Assembly: GCA_963542015.1 (NCBI GenBank)
Contig: CAUTUX010000014.1
Location: 1-26,140, forward strand
DNA from: CAUTUX01 sp963542015
Lineage (GTDB): Bacteria; Bacillota; Clostridia; Christensenellales; CAG-917
Direction: 5' to 3'
Length of the DNA stretch: 26,140 nt
The translations under genes were made by a program, and so were the position numbers. The notes beneath the pieces were generated by a model that ran no database searches, was not told the DNA's origin, and saw nothing but the letters and a program-made list of their open reading frames with translations. Below are positions 1-7,684 of the stretch, one piece after another; within the stretch, counting starts at the first letter, position 1, and every line of letters begins with the position of its first letter.

Positions 1-48
1 ATATATCATCGGTACTTATGCTTTTGTTTTTATATACTAATTTTTATT

Positions 49-885
49 TTAATTATATTTAGACTTTTCTATTAACTCATTAAAAATTTTAATGTATCTA
101 TCATATCTAGCTTGTGAAATATTTTTACCTACTTCCTTTTTTACTGCACAATTCTTTTCGTTTAAATGACGGCATGAACTAAATTCACATTTAGGAGAAT
201 AGGGTTCAAAATCTTCGTAATAGTTTTTAAGATTCTCTGGTTTTATATTTACTGTATCTAATATTGAGAATCCGCATGTATCTACTACATAAGCATCATT
301 GATACTATAAATTTGAATATGCCTCGTTGTATGTTTCCCTCTACTTATATGTTCAGAAATGTTGTCGGTCTTTATTCTATCATCACCAAGGATGTAATTT
401 ATTAATGAACTTTTACCAACTCCAGACTGTCCAGCAATGGCACAAATATTTCCACTCATGCTTTTAAGCAGCTGTTCCATTCCTTCTCCCGTATAAGCTG
501 AAACATAATATACTGGATACAATTTTTCATATTCGCTGAGGTCGATTTTTTTTATATCTGTTTTATTTCCAACAATACAAATATCGATACCTTCATACAG
601 GCAATTTATAATCAACTTGTCTACCAATATAAAGTCAGGCTCTGGCTCATTTGAAATAACAATATAACATTTATCTATGTTTGAAATTCTTGGTCTTATA
701 AGATAATTTTTTCTTTCATAAACATTGCTGATGACATATTCTCCATTAAATTCTTCGACCTCAACAAAATCACCAACGCATGGTCTAAATGAGGATATTC
801 TCTTTCTAACAGGACAAGAGTATATCCCTTTATCCGTTAAAACTGTATATTGTGAAGATATTATCCTTATTACTTTGCCTTTCAT
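49..885 (-). CDS. rsgA: Ribosome small subunit-dependent GTPase A (RsgA/CpgA)
   Basis: Circularly permuted GTPase that acts in late maturation of the 30S subunit and couples GTP hydrolysis to release from the particle. The 278-residue length is usual. The motifs run in the permuted order: G4 NKTD at 107-110, P-loop GQSGVGKS at 152-159, the RGKHTTRH switch at about 183-190, then G3 DTCG at 202-205. A C-terminal zinc knuckle follows with Cys233, Cys238, His240 and Cys246. G3 reads DTCGF where most homologues have DTPGF, a mild variant. An N-terminal OB-like domain covers roughly residues 1-65. In Bacillus the gene follows rlmN-stp-prkC; here four unrelated genes separate it from rlmN, so it probably has its own promoter in 886-1138. 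The Shine-Dalgarno sequence before the ATG is weak. The family assignment is very secure. Confidence 0.97.
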   Translation of the reverse strand: MKGKVIRIISSQYTVLTDKGIYSCPVRKRISSFRPCVGDFVEVEEFNGEYVISNVYERKNYLIRPRISNIDKCYIVISNEPEPDFILVDKLIINCLYEGIDICIVGNKTDIKKIDLSEYEKLYPVYYVSAYTGEGMEQLLKSMSGNICAIAGQSGVGKSSLINYILGDDRIKTDNISEHISRGKHTTRHIQIYSINDAYVVDTCGFSILDTVNIKPENLKNYYEDFEPYSPKCEFSSCRHLNEKNCAVKKEVGKNISQARYDRYIKIFNELIEKSKYN

Positions 886-1119
886 AAACCAAATCTATAT
901 CAATATCTGTTCACCATTGCTAAATCTGATATATATCTTTTCATACATATGAACTTAACATTGAACATATTTTATTAACTCTATTTCCTCTCTTTAAAAT
1001 TTATTTATACACATGATGTGCATATAAATGTCTCTCTTTTGAATTGTACTATCATGAATTTTCTCTTGCAAATTTTCATTTTTAAAGAGGTTTTTAATAT
1101 TCATATTCAAGCTCTTTTT

Positions 1120-1128
1120 TGTTATAAT
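1120..1128 (+). promoter_or_regulatory. Extended -10 promoter of the DnaD-type gene
   Basis: TG-T-TATAAT lies at 1120-1128, a perfect extended -10 element. No good -35 hexamer is visible at 16-18 bp spacing, which the TGn extension can offset. The hexamer ends only 10 nt before the ATG at 1139, so transcription should start at about 1134-1136 and leave almost no 5' leader. No Shine-Dalgarno sequence precedes the ATG, which fits a leaderless mRNA. The promoter call rests on sequence only. Confidence 0.65.
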
Positions 1129-1138
1129 GACATGACAC

Positions 1139-2557
1139 ATGGGAAAAATAGCTTTTAAAGATCAGTCGAATATGGACACTTATACTTTGGTAAGTGACTC
1201 TTTCATTTCAAATTTCTTACCAACATTAAATGCTGAGCAAATTAAAGTTTATCTGTATTGCCTGCACTGCATTGGTAAGGATTGTAATTTTAATGATCTT
1301 GCAAATGCGATAAATATTGATCCTGATAAAGTGAATGAGATCTTAAAAGAGCTTGAAGATATGAACTTAATTAAGATTGAAAATCAGATAAATCCTGCCA
1401 CTATTTCTTTTTTAAATCCAAGTAAGGGCAAACTATTTAAGATGCACGATTCAAGCGAATTTAATGACTTTCAAAATGAAATTACTAAACTTCTTCCCGA
1501 ACGTTATTTCTATCCGTTTGAGATGAATGAGTATTATGACTTTATTACTTCCAAAAAATTTGAAAATATAGCTTTGGTAGCGATTATAAAGTATTGCATG
1601 AAAATAAAAAATGACAATATAAGCTACAAATATATTTTAAAAGTTGCTGAGGATTTCGCTGCCAGGGGATTTAAAACTTTGACAGCGGTTGAGCCAATAA
1701 TCAACAGATACTATCTTAAAGATGATGACATTAAAGTGCTCGGCACAAAAATCGGAAAGAAATTTTTTGATGCCGACGATTATCTATTATTTGATAAATG
1801 GACTGAGTCTTTTAACTTGGGAGAAATCATACAAGTAGCTACGGATTTTAAAGTTAAGTCCTTTGCTGCTATTGACAGCATTTTGAACAATCTCCAAGAG
1901 CACGGAATTAGTGGTGCTGAAAATATCGCAGCCTATAAAGAAAGTGATGCTGAAAGAAAAAGCATTGCCGTTTCAATAAACAAAAAACTTGGACTATTCC
2001 TTTCAGACCTTGAAAATGAAATTAAAACATATATTATTCCTTGGACAAACATGGGATACACTAAAAGCGGAATTGATAAAATAGCCCAAGACTGTTTTGA
2101 AAATAATGGCAAAACTCTACAATTTCTTAATGATAAGATTCATTTTTTATATGAGAGTGGTATCACCACAGATGAAGATATTAATCAATACTACGCCACC
2201 ATCAAACAAGATGATAAGAAAATTAAGGAACTGTTTAAAATTAGCGGGTTTAATAGAACCATATCTCAAAATGACAGAGATATGTTTAATGTCTGGACAA
2301 ATAAGTGGGGTTTCGATTTCAATATACTAAAGTTTGTAGTTAAGAAGTATGAAGGCGATGCATATTGGCAAACTAAAATAAACAAGTTGCTTTCTAACTG
2401 CAAACAGCAAAATGCGTTCAAACAAAATGAGATTGAAAAAATACTTGAGAGCTCTGTTGTTAATAATCGAACAAATAAAAAAACTGGAAAGTCATACGAC
2501 TTTACTACTTCCGGAAATTCTTCAGCGTATGATAAACTTTTAAAAAATGCTAGTTAG
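1139..2557 (+). CDS. DnaD-domain replication initiation protein (DnaB/DnaD-like)
   Basis: A 472-residue protein of the Firmicutes DnaD/DnaB primosome family, which remodels origin DNA and helps load the replicative helicase. An N-terminal winged-helix region (about 15-85, with NAEQIKVYLYCLHCIG) is followed by at least two helical DnaD-like (DnaB_2) repeats. One is at about 120-190, with the typical ISYKYILKVAEDFAARGFKT pattern. Further YxxFDKW/MFNVWTNKW-type segments lie near 215-260 and 385-440. Its stop is 8 nt before the start of a DnaI-like ATPase, so the two form an operon, the usual clostridial arrangement of this loader pair. It lies on the plus strand against all the surrounding minus-strand genes. 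The start has no Shine-Dalgarno sequence and follows an extended -10 box directly. Met12 is an alternative start but also has no Shine-Dalgarno. The family is clear; the exact role (DnaD, DnaB or a combined function) is inferred. Confidence 0.88.
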   Translation: MGKIAFKDQSNMDTYTLVSDSFISNFLPTLNAEQIKVYLYCLHCIGKDCNFNDLANAINIDPDKVNEILKELEDMNLIKIENQINPATISFLNPSKGKLFKMHDSSEFNDFQNEITKLLPERYFYPFEMNEYYDFITSKKFENIALVAIIKYCMKIKNDNISYKYILKVAEDFAARGFKTLTAVEPIINRYYLKDDDIKVLGTKIGKKFFDADDYLLFDKWTESFNLGEIIQVATDFKVKSFAAIDSILNNLQEHGISGAENIAAYKESDAERKSIAVSINKKLGLFLSDLENEIKTYIIPWTNMGYTKSGIDKIAQDCFENNGKTLQFLNDKIHFLYESGITTDEDINQYYATIKQDDKKIKELFKISGFNRTISQNDRDMFNVWTNKWGFDFNILKFVVKKYEGDAYWQTKINKLLSNCKQQNAFKQNEIEKILESSVVNNRTNKKTGKSYDFTTSGNSSAYDKLLKNAS

Positions 2558-2565
2558 GTGAAAGG

Positions 2566-3483
2566 ATGCTAAATAAAATTATCAGAAATATTTTAAAGGA
2601 TAGGAAAGAACAGTTAGACCAAATTCAATTTAACGAAGCTTCTCGTATTCAAGCCGCAACGGGAGCCATCCCAGAGGTTAAAGAAGCAAGAATGAAAATG
2701 TTCGATCTGTGCAAGTCAAAAGACTACACTGCTAAAAAATTTAATGAGCTTGAAAAAGAATATGAGAAAGTTTTAAAAAAATATTCCCTTACACAACTAA
2801 CAAGCACTTTATACATCTGCAAGAAATGTAACGATTCAATAATTAAAGATGGTAAGTTATGTTCATGTGTAACAAAAGATTTATTTAAGCAAGAAGCTCT
2901 AAAATTATGTTTTGATAATTTGAATGAGTTTAAAAAATTTAAACAACTAAAGCTTGTTACCAACAATAAGTTGAAACCTTATTTCAATACTATGAAAGAA
3001 ATTGCGACGAACAAAGACACGCATTCTATTTACATATTATTCGGAGGACCAGGAGTCGGTAAGACGACACTTGCACTATCATTAATTGATATGGCAACTG
3101 ACAACTTTAAAACTTGCAAGTTTATCAAATCATTCAACCTAAATAATAAATTTAAAGATGTCTGCTTTAATAATGAAGAGCTTGATGATAATGACGATAT
3201 CTATACTGCAGAAATACTTGTAATTGATGATCTTGGGAATGAACAAGTCATAAATACTATAACAAATGAATACTATATAGACTTGATTGAAAAGAGAAAT
3301 CAAAATGATTTGGTTACTGTTTTTACAACCAACTTATCTCCTTCTCAGATTTCAAGTCATTTTAATGAACGGCTGGCATCACGCTTATATGACACTTCAG
3401 TAAGCAAAACATTAAATAAAGAATTTATAGATCACTACGATGGCGACACTCCTAAATATATTGATCTAAGAATTGAAGAATAA
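2566..3483 (+). CDS. DnaI/DnaC-like helicase loader ATPase
   Basis: A 305-residue AAA+ ATPase of the DnaI/DnaC type that delivers the hexameric replicative helicase to DNA. A helical N-terminal domain (about 1-80) leads to a zinc-binding cluster CKKC...CSC (Cys85, Cys88, Cys99, Cys101), as in DnaI. The ATPase core has Walker A GGPGVGKT at 160-167, Walker B ILVIDD at 217-222, a sensor-1 segment FTTN at 253-256 and an arginine segment ERLASRL at 268-274. The ATG has a good Shine-Dalgarno sequence (AGGTGAAAGG) overlapping the end of the upstream DnaD-type gene, so the two are co-expressed. The zinc motif and the DnaD-type partner argue for a chromosomal loader rather than a transposon IstB-like ATPase, although IstB is the nearest alternative family. 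The 3' end faces the MarR gene with only 11 bases between them. Confidence 0.9.
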   Translation: MLNKIIRNILKDRKEQLDQIQFNEASRIQAATGAIPEVKEARMKMFDLCKSKDYTAKKFNELEKEYEKVLKKYSLTQLTSTLYICKKCNDSIIKDGKLCSCVTKDLFKQEALKLCFDNLNEFKKFKQLKLVTNNKLKPYFNTMKEIATNKDTHSIYILFGGPGVGKTTLALSLIDMATDNFKTCKFIKSFNLNNKFKDVCFNNEELDDNDDIYTAEILVIDDLGNEQVINTITNEYYIDLIEKRNQNDLVTVFTTNLSPSQISSHFNERLASRLYDTSVSKTLNKEFIDHYDGDTPKYIDLRIEE

Positions 3484-3494
3484 TTAAGGAAAAA

Positions 3495-3938
3495 TTAATT
3501 TTTCATATTTAACAAAAGAATTTCAGTTATTACATTAATAACTTTTATTCCATCTGGACTTACAAGTTTCTCAGCCTTATTAATAATCTCTACTCTTACC
3601 GCTTCAATTACACGCTTTAATTTAATTCCTTTAGGTGTAAATGAAAATGTGGACGATCTTCTATCAACTAAAGATTTCTCTGTAGTTATATATCCCTTAT
3701 CAATTAGTTTTTTTGCCGTAATAGAAATCAAAGCCTTTGTTACACACAAATCTTTTGCAATTTGCACTGCAGTTTTATTTGAGCTAACTTCCGATATGAA
3801 CATAATTTCAGTTGCTGTTAAGTTCTTTGCGTCTAACCCTTCATTTACTGCTAATTCTGCACATTTCCTTTGTAATAACTTTTCAAAAAGGTCAGAAACC
3901 TTCCTAATGGATGTGATTTTTAATTCTTCCTGTCCCAT
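3495..3938 (-). CDS. MarR-family transcriptional regulator
   Basis: A 147-residue winged-helix dimer of the MarR type. LTATEIMFISEV (40-51) starts the DNA-binding domain, the recognition helix falls at about 66-78, and the wing carries the DRRSS segment (92-96), a MarR hallmark (DxRxx). N- and C-terminal helices would form the dimer interface. The gene starts 49 bases after the stop of the ATC-hydrolase-family gene on the same strand, so the two are probably one transcript and the regulator may control this pair. A perfect palindrome at 4010-4027, 71 bases upstream of its start, is a candidate operator. The ligand is unknown. The 3' end converges on the DnaI-like gene across 11 bases. Confidence 0.9.
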   Translation of the reverse strand: MGQEELKITSIRKVSDLFEKLLQRKCAELAVNEGLDAKNLTATEIMFISEVSSNKTAVQIAKDLCVTKALISITAKKLIDKGYITTEKSLVDRRSSTFSFTPKGIKLKRVIEAVRVEIINKAEKLVSPDGIKVINVITEILLLNMKN

Positions 3939-3987
3939 GTCTTAATTTTACCAAACTTAAATATTAACAACAATTTTTAAGCTTATT

Positions 3988-4629
3988 TTATTTATCCCAC
4001 TTAGAACCCTTTTTACATATGTAAAAATCACAGCAATCTGCTCCTGTAGCAATAGTCCCGCTCCGTTTTAATACTCCACCCATGAAATCTATGAATTGAT
4101 AATCCAGCTTACAAAGATATGGCACTAGCTTTTCATGATGTTCCTGTCTTCCTAAAGCACATAAACCACACTGATGATATATTTCTGTATATTCATCTTT
4201 ATCTCTTCCCAAAAGTAATTCGGTATTCCAATTAAATTCGCTGCTTGATGCTGAATTTGCGATTTTATGTTTTTCAATTTCTCTTTTCTGCGTTTTGATA
4301 TCAAAAGGTTTTTTATCTTTAAAACTTTTTTGTAACAGCTTGGATTCTGTTGTGGCTATAACCATATCACCGAAATCATCGTCACTCATTTTGCCTTCCA
4401 TTGCATCATATATAGAGAACCACAACATCCCAGAAGCAAGAACCATTCTTAATGAATTTTTCATAACACTGCCTATATCTGGAGTCCTACGAATCATAGC
4501 TTTGTAATTATCTTTGGAAGATTTTTTAAGATGTTTTAAATCAATATCTTTCCATCTCTGTTGCATAAATTTAAATATTGTTGGCGACAATACGAGCCAT
4601 ATCAGTTTTTCACAAAGCGAATTTTTCAT
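3988..4629 (-). CDS. L-2-amino-thiazoline-4-carboxylic acid hydrolase family protein
   Basis: A 213-residue protein that I recognise as an ATC_hydrolase-family member by its overall layout and the C-terminal GTIATGADCCDFYICKK segment (about 190-207), which matches the Cys/Asp-rich end of that family. The founding activity opens 2-amino-thiazoline-4-carboxylate on the way to cysteine. The many clostridial paralogues have no demonstrated substrate, so this label names a family and does not prove a reaction. A Cys-containing segment YHQCGLCALGRQEHHEKL lies near 150-168. The start has a strong Shine-Dalgarno sequence (GAGGGGGTG). A TATAAT-like box and an ACATATGT palindrome lie upstream at about 4655-4680. 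A MarR gene follows on the same strand and is its probable regulator. Confidence 0.75.
   Translation of the reverse strand: MKNSLCEKLIWLVLSPTIFKFMQQRWKDIDLKHLKKSSKDNYKAMIRRTPDIGSVMKNSLRMVLASGMLWFSIYDAMEGKMSDDDFGDMVIATTESKLLQKSFKDKKPFDIKTQKREIEKHKIANSASSSEFNWNTELLLGRDKDEYTEIYHQCGLCALGRQEHHEKLVPYLCKLDYQFIDFMGGVLKRSGTIATGADCCDFYICKKGSKWDK
4010..4027. promoter_or_regulatory. Perfect 18-bp palindrome, candidate MarR operator
   Basis: TTTTTACATATGTAAAAA is a perfect inverted repeat of the size and AT-rich type bound by MarR dimers. It lies inside the last codons of the hydrolase gene, 71 bases upstream of the MarR start. An 11-base match, TTTACATATGT, recurs at 4670-4680 upstream of the hydrolase gene. 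Caution is needed because the same 11-mer also occurs inside the radical SAM gene near 19345-19355, and here the palindrome also encodes the residues Phe-Tyr-Ile-Cys-Lys-Lys. Confidence 0.35.
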
Positions 4630-4669
4630 ATCTACACCCCCTCAATCTTTATTTTTATTATATATCTAA

Positions 4670-4680
4670 TTTACATATGT
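4670..4680. promoter_or_regulatory. Second ACATATGT site upstream of the hydrolase gene
   Basis: TTTACATATGT lies about 41 bases upstream of the hydrolase ATG at 4629, just upstream of a TATAAT-like stretch. Only the central eight bases are palindromic. It matches the left part of the 18-bp palindrome at 4010-4027. A regulatory role is inferred from position. Confidence 0.25.
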
Positions 4681-4813
4681 GTTAATGTTGGTATTTTTGC
4701 ATTTAAATTACTTATTCACAATTACTTTTAAAGATATCAACAAACATAAAATTATTGATTCTTTTAAAATTTATAGGATTAGACATATTGATATTTATAA
4801 TTTTTGCTTGATT

Positions 4814-5836
4814 TCACTTTGACTGTGATTTACGTCTCAACTGTCCACATGCTCCATCAATATCACTTCCCAAGCTTCTGCGAACTGTTGCGTTTACTCC
4901 TAATTTATTCAATAATTCAACAAATTTATATACTTCTGTCTTATCAGTTCCTTGATATTCTGACTCTTCTACTTTGTTAAGGATTATGAAGTTAAAGTGG
5001 CAGTCCATCTGTTTTGATATCTTAACAATTTCATCAAAACACGCCTTTGTATCATTAACTCCTTTTATCATTACATATTCAAATATGATCTGACGCTTTG
5101 TGTCAACATAGTATCTTTTACAAGCTTCCAATATATCTGCTATTTTATATTTTTTATTTATCGGCATTATTATTTCTCTAATATCGTCAAATGGAGCATG
5201 TAGGCTAATGCATAAATTTATTCCAAGATTCTCTTTTATAAGCTTGTCTATCTGCTCTACTAATCCGCATGTTGATAATGAAATGTTCCTCTTACTGAAG
5301 TTGAGCCTGCCTGTTGTGATTTCTTTAATAAACTCAACAGTATTTTCGTAATTATCTAGTGGTTCTCCTATCCCCATCAAAACTATATTTTTGATACTTC
5401 TTTCGCTCTGTTGTTTATTGTCACTATTTAAAACAATTACTTGACCAAGCATTTCAGTATAATCAAGATTCCTAACTCTCCCACCTATTGTTGATGCACA
5501 AAATCTACATCCCATTCTGCATCCGACTTGTGTTGAAAGACATACCGTGTTTCCATATGCGTTTGGCATAAAGACGGCTTCTATAAAATTTCCGTCATAT
5601 AATTCAAATAAATATTTTTTTGTACCATCTATACTTTTCTGAATAGTTTTAATTTGCACCGGAATATATGGAATAAGTTCTTTTAATTTATTACGCAATC
5701 CAAGTGATATGCTACTCATTTCATTATAGCTTTTACCCTTATATACAAAATCCATAATCTGCTCATATATAAAGTTTTTTTGAATTCCTAAAGTATTTAT
5801 AAGTTCTTCTTTTGAAATATTTAAAATATTTTTCAT
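4814..5836 (-). CDS. rlmN: 23S rRNA (adenine-C2)/tRNA methyltransferase RlmN
   Basis: A 340-residue radical SAM enzyme that methylates C2 of A2503 in 23S rRNA and A37 of some tRNAs. The radical SAM cluster motif is CRMGCRFC (Cys106, Cys110, Cys113). The two further cysteines of the RlmN mechanism are visible: Cys99 in the NTVCLS segment and the methyl-carrying Cys330 in the terminal ACGQLRR. Its ATG overlaps the rsmB stop by four bases (ATGA), so translation is coupled. It is the last gene of this operon section: the next genes downstream (a hydrolase and a MarR regulator) are unrelated, and the usual stp-prkC pair is missing at this place. I found no clear terminator in the 184-base gap after it. 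Confidence 0.97.
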   Translation of the reverse strand: MKNILNISKEELINTLGIQKNFIYEQIMDFVYKGKSYNEMSSISLGLRNKLKELIPYIPVQIKTIQKSIDGTKKYLFELYDGNFIEAVFMPNAYGNTVCLSTQVGCRMGCRFCASTIGGRVRNLDYTEMLGQVIVLNSDNKQQSERSIKNIVLMGIGEPLDNYENTVEFIKEITTGRLNFSKRNISLSTCGLVEQIDKLIKENLGINLCISLHAPFDDIREIIMPINKKYKIADILEACKRYYVDTKRQIIFEYVMIKGVNDTKACFDEIVKISKQMDCHFNFIILNKVEESEYQGTDKTEVYKFVELLNKLGVNATVRRSLGSDIDGACGQLRRKSQSK

Positions 5837-7050
5837 TTTACAAATCTTGATATAAAGAAACCTTCATTGTATTTATCAAATAACGACATATACCTTTCTT
5901 TAATTATGCAATTACTATAATCTTCTTTTAAGTACTCACCTATATAATCTGCGATTTCCCCATTCTCCTCTTTAAAAATAGTACATGTGGAATATACCAG
6001 ATATCCTCCCTTCTTTAAATATCGTACCGCATTGTCAACCATCTTTTTTTGATTCTTTGCTAATGTTTTTATGTCCGACAATTCCTTGTTCAAAAACACA
6101 TCTGGATGTTTCAAGAATGTCCCCATACACGAGCATGGTGCATCAAGCAAAACATAATCAAACTGGTTTTCATATTCAGGATTAAACTGCATCGCATCAT
6201 TCTTTTTTACCATTATATTCTTTGCCTTCATCTTCTTTGCATATGACTCTATCAAATTTAAACGATGGAAATGAATGTCACATGCAGTTATATCACTTGT
6301 CCCGCCACTGAGCTCGGATAGATAAATCGCTTTTCCACCTGGTGCAGAACACAGGTCCAATAACTTTTTATTTTTACCAATATTGAATACTTGACATGTC
6401 AACATAGAAGATGGAGACATTATTGTGCAATTGCCCTTATGTATTAATTCTTTAACATAGTCATCTAGCTTTACATAGTATCCGCCCACCTGCGTTTTTT
6501 CGTATTTAATTTTTCTTTTAACAAATTCCTCTTCGATCCCAACTGGATTATTTAGGTTCACTCTTATGTGTTCCCTTACTTCAGGTTTAACTTTTATAAT
6601 TTTCTCTACTGTTTCATTGTCATATTCTTCTCTAAGCTTATTTATAAACCAATCTGGTTTTGAACAACTTATACCAATATTATTTTTCACTTCATATTCT
6701 TTCCGTGAAACTTTTTTCAACACACTATTTACAAATCCAGACAAACCTTGCTTCCCTATTTTTTTTGTCAAATTAACGCTTTCATTTACTATTGCATATT
6801 GAGGAATATTATCTGTGTGCAATAACAAATAAATTCCCATTTTCAATATTATTTTTATTCGTTTGTCTGGCTGTTTTGTAACGAGTTGAGAAATTATATC
6901 TTCAAGCTGGATCTCGTTTTCTATCACTCCATACACGATTTTTGTGGTTAAGGGATTTGTCCTTATGTGCGTTAAAGCCACATTGACATATTTTTTGTCT
7001 ATGTAAACTTCAGTTAGTACTTGTAAGGCATCACTCAAATAATTAATCAT
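5833..7050 (-). CDS. rsmB: 16S rRNA (cytosine-967-C5)-methyltransferase RsmB
   Basis: A 405-residue protein that makes m5C967 in 16S rRNA. It has an N-terminal NusB-like helical RNA-binding domain (about 1-130) and a C-terminal Rossmann methyltransferase of the NOL1/NOP2/Sun family. SAM motif I is LDLCSAPGGK. The two catalytic cysteine motifs are DAPCSCMGTF (usually DAPCSGLG; the Cys-Met is a small variant) and YSTCTIFKEENG. The start has a modest AGGA Shine-Dalgarno sequence. In most Firmicutes rsmB overlaps or abuts fmt. Here 634 bases with a decayed ATPase fragment separate them, so a separate promoter or read-through is needed. A TATAAT at 7062-7067 lies just upstream but has no good -35. 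Confidence 0.96.
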   Translation of the reverse strand: MINYLSDALQVLTEVYIDKKYVNVALTHIRTNPLTTKIVYGVIENEIQLEDIISQLVTKQPDKRIKIILKMGIYLLLHTDNIPQYAIVNESVNLTKKIGKQGLSGFVNSVLKKVSRKEYEVKNNIGISCSKPDWFINKLREEYDNETVEKIIKVKPEVREHIRVNLNNPVGIEEEFVKRKIKYEKTQVGGYYVKLDDYVKELIHKGNCTIMSPSSMLTCQVFNIGKNKKLLDLCSAPGGKAIYLSELSGGTSDITACDIHFHRLNLIESYAKKMKAKNIMVKKNDAMQFNPEYENQFDYVLLDAPCSCMGTFLKHPDVFLNKELSDIKTLAKNQKKMVDNAVRYLKKGGYLVYSTCTIFKEENGEIADYIGEYLKEDYSNCIIKERYMSLFDKYNEGFFISRFVK

Positions 7051-7120
7051 CTGTCTATCCTATTATAATCCTATCTTCTATCTCAGTTTTAAATTTTAGT
7101 AAAATTTAATTGTTTATGCT

Positions 7121-7599
7121 CTAATTCTTTAATGCCGTAATTGGAACAACATAAACCCCATCTTTGCGTTGATATGCTACATTTGATAAAGCACATATAA
7201 CACATTTAATTTTTGCTGACTTCCCTCCGTTTTTTCTATCTCTGAACATGTCCTTATAAGACTATTCGCTCCTTCGTCAATTTTGTTACATCCTAATTTT
7301 ATTTCAAAAGCACACCATTCCCCATTGTCCAATTCAATTACGGCATCCAATTCATTATTATTATAATCTTGATAATGAAATATTTTTGCTCCGAATGATT
7401 GTGCATAAATTCCCAGGTCCCTTACAACCAATGCTTCAAATAATAAACCAAAAGTATTTAAATCTCGCATCAACTTTTGTGGAGTTATATTTAGTAAAGC
7501 ACATGCAATTGCTGGATCTGAAAAATGCCTTACCATCTTAACAAATTGAGCAATATTTTTAAATATAATTGAGCAACTTTTTGAAATATTTTTGAACAA
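7121..7599 (-). pseudogene. Remnant of a DUF4143-type AAA ATPase, truncated and frameshifted
   Basis: The open frame 7599-7177 (140 codons) encodes the C-terminal DUF4143 region of the common 'ATP-binding, DUF4143' family. Recognisable segments are RHFSDPAIACALL, FGLLFEALVVRDL and the nuclease-like ELDAVIELDNGEWCAFEIKLG (about 82-102). The AAA domain that makes up the first ~250-280 residues is absent, and residues before RHFSDP look unrelated. The frame stops early (VLYQM). The true family ending, including RKDGVYVVPITAL, is intact in another frame that runs to a stop at 7121-7123. A one-base indel in the run at about 7221-7229 would join the two. The gene is therefore dead by N-terminal truncation and frameshift. 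It sits in the otherwise tight fmt-rsmB junction and probably came by transfer. Confidence 0.85.
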
Positions 7600-7684
7600 T
7601 ATTTTGAATACAAATTAAACAATTTTTTAAGATATTGTCTTCACTGTTATGAACCCCAATAAAAATATGTTCTTTATTTTGTTT

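Noticed and set aside
2566..3483. IstB-type transposition helper ATPase
   Set aside because: The DnaI-like zinc cluster and the DnaD-type operon partner fit a chromosomal helicase loader; no transposase or terminal inverted repeats are near.
3480..3515. AAAAATTAATTTTT palindrome between the DnaI-like and MarR genes as a bidirectional terminator
   Set aside because: It has only A-T pairs and hardly any loop, so it is too weak to call, although the convergent position would suit one.
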